A stretch of DNA of 13,491 bases from Larix sibirica (GCA_004151065.3 NWUY0305029788.1:1-13491); one strand, 5' to 3'; positions 1-7,900 are shown, counted from the first letter of the stretch. Translations and numbers: made by a program. The notes: generated from the sequence alone by a model not told the origin.

Positions 1-46
1 GGTGAATGAAATAATGAATCTGGTATTTATTTTCCTGTCAAATGAT

Positions 47-179
47 CAAGCCCTTTGGTTCCATTTGCATGGGACAAAGCATTTGCTATGTTTAATTCCA
101 ATGAAAATCTTTAGGAATGGAACAAAATATGAAGAGTGACCCAAGCCCTTTGGTTCCATTTGAGTGGGACAGAGTAATT
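47..179. repeat. Spaced direct repeat, about 38 bp, two copies
   Basis: A segment starting CAAGCCCTTTGGTTCCATTT occurs at 47-84 and again at 142-179, 95 bp apart. The first 21 bases match exactly, then a few substitutions follow. The copies could be subrepeats of a 95-bp tandem unit whose other parts have diverged, or remnants of a small DNA transposon. No terminal inverted repeat or target-site duplication is visible. Confidence 0.75.
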
Positions 180-471
180 GTTAATGATAGAATTTCAAAT
201 AACCCTCAATCAATTAGTTGTTACACTATTATATAAATCAATAACATTGATTAATTTTTAAAAATAAAAATCAATACAATCTTTTCTTTTGTAATTTTTA
301 TTTATTAAATTGATTAAAATTTTTTAATATCAAAATTAATAAAAACTAATGTTATCCAAATACTTATACAATTAATTATTGTTTATATTTAATATAGTTT
401 TGATATGAACTATAAATTCCTTGATTATCAAAAATTGAATTTAAATGTAAAAAGAATTTTGAAAAGAATTT

Positions 472-774
472 TTAAATCTCAATATTATATATTAAAAAAA
501 CTTAAATGTTAAAATATTTTTTTTTGTTTGCTCGAATTTCTTCTAAGTTACTTTAATTGAATTGAATTGGGGTTGCCTAACTAAATTACCCCTAAATAAA
601 ATTGAATAACTCCATGAGCTAACCAAAATTGACAAAATGATTTTGAAATGAATTGTAAATCCCAATCTCATATATTAAAAATATCAAAAAAGATTATCAA
701 AAATTGATTTTAGATATGGACATAATTTTACATGAAATGTAAATCCCAATTTCATACATTAAAAATGATAAAAA
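472..774. repeat. Degenerate AT-rich direct repeats
   Basis: The pattern TGTAAATCCCAATYTCATAYATTAAAAAT appears at about 648-690 and again at about 732-774, an 84-bp offset. A weaker relative lies near 472-500. The phrase ATTATCAAAAATTGA also recurs at about 424 and 693. This looks like an old, decayed tandem array with no coding role. Confidence 0.6.
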
Positions 775-1127
775 ATTGATTTAAGCTTGGGCACTCTGAT
801 ATATTGTTATGATTAGGTTGATTCACTACTTTCAGGTTAACAGTACTCACCTGTTACGCAATAAACGATCCATCTTCTTAGACAGAAAAAAAGAGCGACT
901 AAGAGAACCCCTTCAAATTATAAACTGCAAGAGATTCAGTAAAGAAAGTGGCATAGGCTTCAAATTATGCAAACTGTAAGGGATTCACTTTACCAAAACG
1001 TAAGAATTTCTTTCATTGATCTATGAACGTGGTTACATAACATTGACAATCCACATACAAAATCTGTATTTATCTCTGTCTGCAACGGAATTCGAAAACC
1101 CAATATCACCGCAATCAAAGAATGACC

Positions 1128-1133
1128 TTTATT
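1128..1133 (-). terminator. Candidate poly(A) signal of the FLA gene
   Basis: The minus strand reads AATAAA here, 123 bases past the FLA stop codon, which is a usual 3' UTR distance for a plant gene. Plant poly(A) signals are loose, so this is a candidate only; cleavage would be expected 10-30 bases further left. Confidence 0.45.
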
Positions 1134-1255
1134 CACTACCCCACAACGACAAAGGCAACGCAGCAGGAACGAACAGCTTTAATCTACTAAAAACCAATAA
1201 ACAATTCAGCAGCCTCACCGCCAGACTCGACCTACATTAAACAACACAATGGACG

Positions 1256-2041
1256 CTACGAAGAAATCATGAGCACAAGAGCACCCACAACGAGAAGAAC
1301 AATGTAGTGGCCCTTAGACAGAACCGCCTCCATGGATCTACAGCCAGCACTTGTAGATCCGGAAGCAGATCCGCCGGATGGAGAAAGAGCAGGAGTCGAG
1401 ATCGGAGCGCCGGCCTCGGGAGCCGGAGCCGCAGCTGGAGGCTTAGCGCCGAAGAGTTCCTGCGGAAGGAGCACCTTGTCGACCTGGTAGACGGCCACGG
1501 GGTTCTGAGAATAAACTGCGCTATTGACGGGCGTGTTGATGATCCCGGTGGATATGTTGACGCTGTTCCCGAATGAGGTCACATTGATGCCGAAGGGTCC
1601 TCCGTTGCCCGATGCCATGGTTCTCACCGGGTTGCTGACTGTCTGGAACTGCCCGAATGTGTAGTAGCTCGGCAACGCGTGGTATTGCAGCAGGGCGATC
1701 TTTTGTTGGTCTGTAATCGAGTTCAGTGTCCCCGGCTTCAGAGCTGAGAAGGCAGCGTCCGACGGAGCGAAAATTGTGACCCCCTGCTGAGAGTTGCTCA
1801 GCTGGCTCTGGAGCTGCATGCCTACCTGCGTGCTCTTCAGGAGGCTGATGAAAGTGTTGAACTGCCCGGCCTTGTCGAGGATGCCCGACAGGTTTACGGA
1901 CACAGGCCCGGGCGCCGGAGCCGCGGCCGTTGAGGCGGGCGCCGTGGCCAGAGATACGGCGCCTAGGTTAACTGCCTGAGCAGCCGAGGAGAAAACGAGG
2001 AACGTGAAGCTCATTATGCAGAGGAGGGCCATTTTCTCCAT
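1256..2041 (-). CDS. FLA: Fasciclin-like arabinogalactan protein, group A type
   Basis: The 261-residue product is a plant cell-surface glycoprotein thought to act in wall assembly or adhesion. Residues 1-23 form a signal peptide ending AQA. An AG-glycomodule (Ala-Pro, Pro-Ala-Ser) covers about 32-46, and one fasciclin domain about 48-195. That domain has the H1 motif (GVTIFAPSDAAFSAL, 87-101), the Tyr-His pair at 120-121 and the H2 motif (AVYQVDKVLLP, 183-193). N-glycosylation sequons lie at N50, N153 and N162. A second Pro/Ala/Ser region (201-222) leads to small residues near 226-233 and a hydrophobic tail (246-261), typical of a GPI signal. One FAS1 domain between two AGP regions plus a GPI tail is the group A layout (the FLA6/9/11/12/13 set in Arabidopsis); the exact orthologue cannot be told. 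It is a single exon, usual for this group. Met1 has A at -3 and G at +4; Met4 has an equally good context. The gene is strikingly GC-rich beside its AT-rich flanks. Confidence 0.97.
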   Translation of the reverse strand: MEKMALLCIMSFTFLVFSSAAQAVNLGAVSLATAPASTAAAPAPGPVSVNLSGILDKAGQFNTFISLLKSTQVGMQLQSQLSNSQQGVTIFAPSDAAFSALKPGTLNSITDQQKIALLQYHALPSYYTFGQFQTVSNPVRTMASGNGGPFGINVTSFGNSVNISTGIINTPVNSAVYSQNPVAVYQVDKVLLPQELFGAKPPAAAPAPEAGAPISTPALSPSGGSASGSTSAGCRSMEAVLSKGHYIVLLVVGALVLMISS

Positions 2042-2053
2042 ATTGAAACCGAA

Positions 2054-2099
2054 GGGTTGGGACTGGGGCTGGGGCTGGGACTGGGACTGGGACTGGGGG
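2054..2099. repeat. G-rich hexamer repeat in the FLA leader
   Basis: The plus strand has eight runs of three to five G separated by TT, ACT or CT, a degenerate GGGACT/GGGGCT array starting 13 bases from the FLA start codon. The FLA transcript would carry the C-rich complement (CCCAGT/CCCAGC). Given the likely TATA position, the tract lies in the 5' UTR. The G-rich strand is the template strand for FLA transcription. Confidence 0.9.
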
Positions 2100-2161
2100 A
2101 TCTGTATTATGCTAGGCTAATTGGGTTTGAGCTGTGTAGGATTTCGAAGAATCGGGCATTA

Positions 2162-2169
2162 TATGTATA
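2162..2169 (-). promoter_or_regulatory. TATA-like element for FLA
   Basis: The minus strand reads TATACATA, followed by TAATG, about 120 bases upstream of the FLA start codon. A start site some 30 bases downstream would give a leader of roughly 90 bases containing the G/C hexamer tract. This is the best TATA-like sequence near the gene. Confidence 0.5.
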
Positions 2170-2256
2170 GAGGAATTAGTTGAGTCGGGTGGCTTGGTAG
2201 TTTCGACCGGGTGGAGCCGGGCAATATCATCAGCCGAGCTGGATGGGCCGGGTCTG

Positions 2257-2264
2257 AGTTGGTG
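2257..2264 (-). promoter_or_regulatory. AC element / M46RE-type MYB site upstream of FLA
   Basis: The minus strand reads CACCAACT, which fits the secondary-wall MYB-responsive consensus (T/C)ACC(A/T)A(A/C)(T/C). It lies about 90 bases upstream of the TATA-like element. Some group A FLA genes are expressed in secondary-wall-forming cells, so the site makes sense, but one 8-mer of this degeneracy can occur by chance in a few hundred bases. Confidence 0.35.
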
Positions 2265-2860
2265 GGCTATCATGGATGCTTGCTGCTGCAGGAACCTCTC
2301 GAATTATCATAGCTACTACCATGATCTTTTATTGCATTCCGTGCTTTCGATAATTGATCAGTTGCTTGCTACTCCATTGATCGAGGCTGGATGTTTCATT
2401 AACTTTTCTTGTCCTGTTTACGCCGGTGGGGGGTTGGCATCGGCTGCAAGATTCTAGAGGGTGGGTCCGTTACAACTCATGTGGGGTTCGAGGCTGCCCG
2501 AGCCTTACGAAATATGAGGTGGGATGGCTCCATCGGAGTAATGATTTGATGGAAACGCAGAACTCTTTTTGCAACTTCACCGAATATATGGCGTGAGCTT
2601 TACATTTTTGAATATAGTTGTTGCTAGGTTAAGCATGGTTTTAGTTTTATTGACAGAAGAGTTTATACGTTAAACATGTATTTACAGAGTATAAACACAA
2701 AATAATTAGACGGTGCTTCACGTGTACAAAGGTCTTCCATCAACTCGACTACACTATTACACCCTCCATATATCTTGCCTACATTACAATCCTCCTGTGT
2801 AGGTATTCAGATCGATAAACCTCTACACCATTGGACATTTAATGCTAGCTCGACCCACTT
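2265..2860. other. FLA upstream region and spacer, no gene seen
   Basis: The proximal part, to about 2520, is more GC-rich than the rest of the spacer and probably belongs to the FLA promoter. A palindromic G-box core CACGTG lies at 2719-2724, roughly 680 bases upstream of the FLA start. An 87-codon plus-strand frame at 2194-2457 resembles no family I know and is probably chance. Confidence 0.5.
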
Positions 2861-2932
2861 TCAAAACAACCTCCCAAAGGACTAAAGAAGAGTTTGTCAA
2901 AACGATCTCCTAAAGGAGTAAAGAAGGTTACT
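2861..2932 (+). repeat. 36-bp tandem pair, with a third partial copy at 3184
   Basis: Two adjacent 36-bp units (2861-2896 and 2897-2932) match at 26 of their first 30 bases. The core AAAGGANTAAAGAAGGTTA recurs at 3184-3202, with one mismatch in 19 to the copy at 2912-2930. The last two copies flank the SINE-like piece, so they could also be read as an old target-site duplication, though the local tandem pair makes a repeat family the simpler reading. Confidence 0.65.
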
Positions 2933-2940
2933 TTACCTTT

Positions 2941-3060
2941 GAGGTGTAGATCAATGATTTGTGTGGGGTTTAGTTCCCATTAGGTTATTAGTTCAAACCT
3001 CATGGGGAGAGGGTGAGGATGGGAGCTGCCACTATCCCATCGGGTGTTCCGTCCAACATT
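2941..3060 (+). mobile_element. tRNA-derived SINE-like remnant, plus strand
   Basis: A degraded internal Pol III promoter is visible. An A-box-like TAGATCAATGAT (2947-2958) is followed 43 bases later by a good B box in AGTTCAAACC (2990-2999). That spacing is right for a tRNA, and the bases around the B box form a mostly paired T-arm-like stem. The rest does not fold as a functional tRNA, so a SINE head is more likely than a tRNA gene. The 3' boundary is not clear; I see no tail. Confidence 0.4.
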
Positions 3061-3515
3061 TAGGCTAGCTCCGACCCAACATTTTAGTTAGCTCCGACCT
3101 CAGTTTAGGATTACTGCTACTCAATTGGCCCAATGATCTACCCCAACTCAAGCTCCGCTATGTACACATACAGGTTTAAAAGCAAAGGACTAAAGAAGGT
3201 TAAGCAAACCATCTTGCCTACATAGACTTAAATCCAACTTTATGATATTCCTCCCACTTAGTATATTCACTTACTATATTTGTATATACACTAGACCATT
3301 TTGTAGAACCTTATGCATCCATGGATGTAATATTAAATACCATATATTTTGGCATATATGTCTTTTGTTTTGAGGTATACGTACATGTAATGTATGGATT
3401 GGACACTTTAGTATTCGCATTGGTATTGTGGTGTGACCTACTCTTGCGGTTTTGGTATGCATAACCCCTACAATTGATGAAATTGATGCCTCTCGTTCTT
3501 CATATGAAGGATTTT
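3061..3515. other. Spacer with short AGCTCCGACC echoes, no gene seen
   Basis: The phrase TAGCTCCGACC appears twice near 3064-3100, and a relative (TAGCTCGACCC) lies near 2846, so this belongs to the same repeat-rich patch as the 36-bp pair. From 3240 to 3510 the sequence is AT-rich. A 62-codon minus-strand frame at 3274-3462 has no recognisable features. Confidence 0.45.
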
Positions 3516-3843
3516 TTTTATGTTGGATTACTTAACCTTTAGTCACCTGGCCAAGTAGTTAAGATGCACGACCTTCTTAGGATGTCTAGTGTTTAGGTGG
3601 TGTCCCCTATCGTAGTGAACGAGTAGATTTGTGCTACCACACACAACGTGCGAGCAAGGATGGAAAACCACACTAGCTTTTTTATGTTGGACTGTTCAAC
3701 CTTTAGTCACCTGGCCAAGTAGTTTAGATGTGCGGCCTTCTTAGGATGTCTAGTGTTTAGGTAGTGTCCCCTATCATAGTGAATGAGTAGATTTGTGCTA
3801 CCACACACAACGTGCGGGAAAGGATGGAAAACCACACTAACTT
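3516..3843 (+). repeat. 164-bp tandem duplication with tRNA-like A box
   Basis: Two head-to-tail units, 3516-3679 and 3680-3843, differ at 14 of 164 positions by my count, and 12 of those are transitions. Each unit carries TGGCCAAGTAGTT(A/T)AG (3548-3563 and 3712-3727), close to the A box of leucine or serine tRNAs. A run of six T at 3678-3683, at the end of unit 1, would serve as a Pol III terminator. I do not find a convincing B box. The tandem duplication is certain; the SINE-dimer reading is inference. Confidence 0.85.
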
Positions 3844-4657
3844 GCACACACATTACTAAAGAGGGGAAAATATCCAAGTGGCGCTGCAAATAAGTTTTAG
3901 GGCTAAATTGAGAAATCCTAGGGTGAGGAAAGAGAGGATAAAAAAGAGGGGGAAAGCCACTAGGTTAATTAGTGGTTTGGATTTGATTATGTGAACGTAT
4001 GGCTATAGATTATTATGCTACACTTCACTTACTTTTTTGATTAAGTTTTAGTAGCAAATTAACAAAGGGTAGTAAAGTAACTTAGCCATGGTTAATTTTT
4101 ATGAGAAGTTTCTTTGTTGAGCTAGAAACATTAAAACTAAAAAAGACAAGAGAAGTATGAAAGGAACTCATCTAGAATTCACTATTGTGGGTTTTGAATC
4201 TATCTGAGTTGAAGAATATAGTTGTGACATGGCTCCAAGGGTGGTCCACATCCTGGATGATCCTACACACACATCACAACATTCTTGCAAGTCAAGATTT
4301 GAACTTGATCTTCTATATGTATGAAAATAAACACTAGATCTATTGCCATAAAGGATATGTCAATAACACCATTGAGTAGAGAGTGCAAGTGTCCTCAGGA
4401 GGGATGATACCTTCCTTTCCCTAGTTGTGATGAAACCTCCCTTGAAATTGTAGGGTTGAATTGACTTTAAGGTATGAGTGGAACTGTGCTAATGTAGATT
4501 CGTTAAGATGAATCAACAAGAATTCAATGTTGGAGCCAAGCTAGTCATAATAGGTTTATGTAGAGATGCTAGAGTTGATAGGTGGAAGCAATGCAAGGGC
4601 ATGTACGAGATATTAGATAAATAAGTGTCATTCATTTGAGACTTATGTATCTACAAG
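3844..4657. other. Intergenic spacer, no gene seen
   Basis: Both strands are dense with stops. A small inverted repeat (CCACTA at 3957-3962, TAGTGG at 3970-3975, 7-base loop) is visible, but nothing marks it as functional. The right part may belong to the decayed minus-strand unit that follows. Confidence 0.5.
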
Positions 4658-5128
4658 TCAAGATTTTAAGGATAGATTGATAGAATTGACTTTACAAGGG
4701 AATTTAATGGTATATATAGGCAAGGGAATGACATCAAGGTGTAGGTGTATGTTAGGCTAGCCATTGGAGGGTTCAAATTCCATGGAAAATTCATACTGCT
4801 CATGAGACTATGCTTTAGGTTTCTTATCCCAAAACTCCTCTTTGTCATGTATGAGATGAAACATAAACATAGTACCCTCTTTAGGAATTTGCGGTACACT
4901 CTTTGCCATGTGGCCCAAAAACGTTAGGGTGGTTTGACTCATCTTGACTACATTAATAACAACCAAAAATGGATTTGCTTGTTGTGTACCCATAAAATTA
5001 GGAAATATCCCAAATGAATGCTCCAAGGGTGAAAGTGAACCAAATAATGACCAATGATTAGAGGCCAAGCAAGAGGAGGTAACCAAGGGTCCTACCAAAG
5101 CACTAGATATCCCAAGGAGGTTAGACAT
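4658..5128 (-). pseudogene. Unrecognised minus-strand frame broken by two TAG codons
   Basis: Read leftward from the ATG at 5128, one frame runs 156 codons to a TGA at 4658-4660 with only two interruptions, both TAG (4808-4810 and 4757-4759). The first 106 residues are open. Composition is protein-like, with mixed hydrophobic and polar residues, a Trp at FWDKKPKA, and after the first TAG an acidic stretch around EFSMEFEPSNG. I do not recognise the family. In a window this AT-rich so long a frame is uncommon, so a decayed transposon-encoded protein is a fair guess. A TAA lies a few codons upstream of the ATG in the same frame, so the true start could be elsewhere. Confidence 0.35.
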
Positions 5129-6007
5129 ATAGGTTAATGTAATGGTAACTCAAGGAATATTGTTCATCACATTTGGACACTTTAGAGAGATATTGTATCT
5201 TTGTTGAGGGGGTTATGCATGGACGGAATATAAAATAGTCATACCTTAGCCTTCCTAGTGTGTAGAAATATGTGAATGTAAAGTAAAAAACCCATATGCT
5301 ACATATTGCCCCCCTTGCTTGAGGTGTTATGCATGGCATAGGAATAGAAGTAAGGTTCAAGTAAGGACACATGAAAGCAAAATGAAAAAAGATAAAAACA
5401 ATAGAAAAAAAATGATGCATAGGGGGTATTCGATTAGTGTGTAGTGTGATGTAATGCCTTGACATGGTGAGGGGGTAGTCTCCATTGTTTGACTTCACTT
5501 AAGTTTTTAAGTTTTGCATAGGGACCCCATGCAGGTTCGATAATCAATGCAAAGAGTGAAGCTATGTGACACTTACGTTGGAAGCATAAAATCAAACATA
5601 CTTAAGAAAAAATAAAGTAAGAATGAGAAACATGAGATGCATGGCAAGCAATAATGTTGGGACATGGGAACAAGCAAACTTAACTATGATGTGAGTAGAA
5701 GATAACAATTAAACTATGAATGTAATGATGAGAATAGACAATGAGCAACAAATCTAACTATCGTGTAAACAATGCAATAGTTAATCTATGCCATTAGAGA
5801 TGAGCAATTCTAATTACCATGTTAGTGAAATAATAGCTAGAACATGAAAATAAGCATGAGTAAGTTTAACAATAATAATAACAACTAGACTATGAAAACA
5901 TGTAAAGAGATCTAGCTATCATGAAAGAAACACGAAAACTAGATCATGGACAACGTATTAGAAATGGAACACGAGAGTAAGTGTAGAACAATCAGACCTT
6001 CACTTAC

Positions 6008-6057
6008 CTATAGGCGGAAGTCGATGTTGTAGGTGCATGGTTAAGAAAATTAGGTAT
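6008..6057 (-). other. Exon-like 50-nt segment between splice-site consensus sequences
   Basis: On the minus strand a T-rich tract ends in ATGTAG, an acceptor whose AG ends at 6058. Fifty bases later comes ATAG|GTAAGTG, a near-ideal plant 5' splice site with the intron starting at 6007. The segment contains an ATG at 6038 followed by MHLQHRLPPI in one frame. This is inference from consensus only; the exon could be a relic of the unidentified minus-strand unit, or chance. Confidence 0.25.
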
Positions 6058-6290
6058 CTACATAAAAAAAAATTAGCAACTTAGCTTGACTGAGGAAAGG
6101 GTTAGAGAAGAAAACTCCCATAGAATAATAGGAAACAAGCAAAGGAAGAGAAAGGAGAAACGTCAAAGGTGATGACAATAGTGTAGTGTTCAACAAAGGA
6201 ACAAGGTGACATTCAACATGGAGCTAATGCGAACATCCTAGATAACATATGATAGCAAGCAACTAGCACAAGCAAAAGTTCTCCAAGGAC

Positions 6291-6369
6291 TTAGTGTGAG
6301 CATAAGAGGAGACACGCATTAACATAGACCTAATGTGAGCACAAGAGGAGGCCAATTGCTAACAATACA
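6291..6369 (+). repeat. 40-bp degenerate tandem pair
   Basis: The phrase TTAGTGTGAGCATAAGAGGAG at 6291 is repeated 40 bases later at 6331 as TAATGTGAGCACAAGAGGAG. A weaker echo (GCTAATGCGAACATCC) lies upstream near 6223. It sits in the A-rich stretch and has no coding meaning that I can see. Confidence 0.55.
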
Positions 6370-6689
6370 CTAGAAATAACAATAAACAGAAGGAACAAGA
6401 CATTAGAGATGTGATTGAGAAAGTAATCCCATTGTTGCACTCCATAGGATGCAATAACCATACTTAACACCTTATGGAAACAACATGGTGGTCGATCCCT
6501 GCTAGGATAAGTCTATTCAAGTTGGGCCCTACTCGAGACAACATTCCATAGGGAAACCAACCTCTAGCAAATTAACCAAACGGGAGAGGTGACCAAGATG
6601 AGATGAGAAGGATAAAAGAAGAGCAAAAACGTTGGAAAATAAGCACCCCACACCTCTATATCTTTTGGAGATAGATAATTGACAATTAA

Positions 6690-6925
6690 TAGTTGACTAG
6701 CTAGGAGAGTCGATTAAGCAATCGACTAAGCATTTGACTTGTCGGTCGAGATTACCAAAGTAGTCAATTAGTGTGCAGGTCGAGGTAGAATTCCAGGAGT
6801 TTATTATGTGATCTAGAAAATTAAAGTGTACAATGTCTTCTTTGCTTTAAGGAAGTTAGTTACACTTTGGTACTATATATATATATGGATTAATCTATCA
6901 TGGAAGTTTTTTTTCCAGTTCTCCA
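6690..6925 (+). repeat. Candidate 5' LTR, right part
   Basis: The LTR should end just before the primer-binding site, and the sequence there is CTCCA, giving the usual terminal CA at 6924-6925. A TATA run lies at 6874-6886. Upstream, 6698-6788 repeats short GTCGA/GTTGA/GTCAA phrases, as in U3 promoter regions of plant copia LTRs. No second LTR copy was found in the window, so the left boundary and the call rest on position and motifs. Confidence 0.5.
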
Positions 6926-6927
6926 CT

Positions 6928-6939
6928 TGGTATCAAAGC
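6928..6939 (+). other. Primer-binding site for initiator tRNA-Met
   Basis: TGGTATCAAAGC matches the common plant copia primer site TGGTATCAGAGC at 11 of 12 bases and sits two bases after the LTR's terminal CA. It is complementary to the 3' end of initiator tRNA-Met, which primes minus-strand DNA synthesis. The one difference (G to A) is a transition. Confidence 0.85.
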
Positions 6940-7026
6940 TATTGGTTTGAGACCTCACATGTTGTCTACAATCCTTTTGGTATATTAGATCATGATTTTG
7001 ACTTGAGGATTGATTAGGGTCTATAG

Positions 7027-7900
7027 ATCAAGATCGTGAGTTCCAAAAAAGAACTTTTGGTTTTGAATGGCCACAATTATGGTGTGTGGGCATAAAATAT
7101 GGAAACATTATTTAAGAGTGAGGTTCTTTGGTAGTTTATGTAGGTTGGAGTTCTAGATTCGAAGGATGATTGACATAATTTTGTCATCAATGAGAAGAAG
7201 GAATAGGTTCTAGGAGTTATAGTGACATACATATGTAGGGAGATTTTCTTTTATATAAGGAGAATTGATTTTTCTAATCAACTTTGGAAGAAGATGAAGA
7301 CCCTATTTTTTAAGACTCACAAAATTCATGTTATGTAGAATGAGAAAGAGTTGTTTTCTCTTGATCTTCTTTCTATTTAAAAATAATTGAAGACTATTTA
7401 TCTCATGTGAAGGATCTATAATGAAGATTGCATGAATGCAAAATAGTTTTTCCAATGAAGAATGGTTAGCTCATAGAACAAATCCTGATGAAATTCAGAA
7501 ACTCTATGATGTACTATGCTCGACATTTTGTGTGAGTTGGGTTTCTAGAAAAGGGGACGATAAGGATTATTCCTTTGACACTTTTTGTGGTTTGATAATT
7601 AATGCGCAGTAAAAATTGTTTGACAAAGGGAAACATTAAATCAAGCAACAAGCCCATTTAGTACTAAAGGGAAAAATGTTGACAACATTGTGAAGAAAGT
7701 GGTTGAGCATCAATCATGAGAATGAATGGGATTGCATTGACTGAACTATTAAGAAGAATCGTGATGATCATCAAGCATCGAATAATAAAGGTAGGAAGAA
7801 GAAGACTTACCATTATTGCTGGAAATTGGGACATATGGAGAAGGCTTGTTCATAGAAGACTAAAGACCTAGAAGAGAAAATCAATAATCTTGAAGGAGAC
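7027..7900 (+). pseudogene. copia gag remnant with zinc knuckle
   Basis: From 7027 the frame reads KELLVLNGHNYGVWA, the start of the copia gag (UBN2-type) domain, followed by METLFKSEVLW and a long hydrophobic-basic region. Ten in-frame stops interrupt 7093-7450, five of them TAG. Further right the reading moves to another frame, where a basic stretch (NNKGRKKK) leads into the RNA-binding knuckle YHYCWKLGHMEKAC at 7808-7849. The knuckle should be Cys-X2-Cys-X4-His-X4-Cys; the first Cys is Tyr. No gag start codon is preserved. Gag would have packaged the element's RNA into virus-like particles. Confidence 0.8.

Larger units (their letters stand above)
1..1015. other. AT-rich intergenic spacer, no gene seen
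   Basis: This stretch is mostly A and T with frequent stops on both strands, and I see no coding, RNA-gene or terminal-repeat signature beyond the two repeat families listed separately. Its right end, from about 900, merges into the 3' flank of the FLA gene. Confidence 0.7.
5129..6690 (-). other. Strand-asymmetric region, probably part of an old minus-strand unit
   Basis: On the plus strand, A greatly exceeds T from about 5580 to 6420, so the minus strand is T-rich in the way plant introns and untranslated regions are. A minus-strand frame at 5121-5498 is open for 125 codons but matches no family I know. The palindromic phrase GTTATGCATGG occurs at about 5213 and 5325, and short AACTATGA-type phrases recur between 5680 and 5960. 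The region may be the untranslated or intronic part of the element that includes the broken frame at 4658-5128. Confidence 0.35.

Noticed and set aside
1016-1240. 74-codon plus-strand frame
   Set aside because: It lies in the 3' flank/UTR of FLA, has no recognisable motif and reads like chance.
1307-1979. Plus-strand open frames at 1307-1576 and 1794-1979
   Set aside because: They lie antisense inside the FLA coding region; GC-rich codons on the minus strand suppress stops on the other strand. No homologous features.
2194-2457. 87-codon plus-strand frame upstream of FLA
   Set aside because: It covers the FLA promoter region, and the translated sequence has no domain, signal peptide or recognisable family.
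2947-2999. A true tRNA gene from A- and B-box-like sequences
   Set aside because: The acceptor and D stems do not pair and no anticodon arm is evident, so only a SINE-like remnant is supported; the same holds at 9723-9784.
5121-5498. 125-codon minus-strand frame as a gene
   Set aside because: Low-complexity, Phe/Tyr/His-rich translation from T-rich DNA, no recognisable domain; noted only as part of the asymmetric region.
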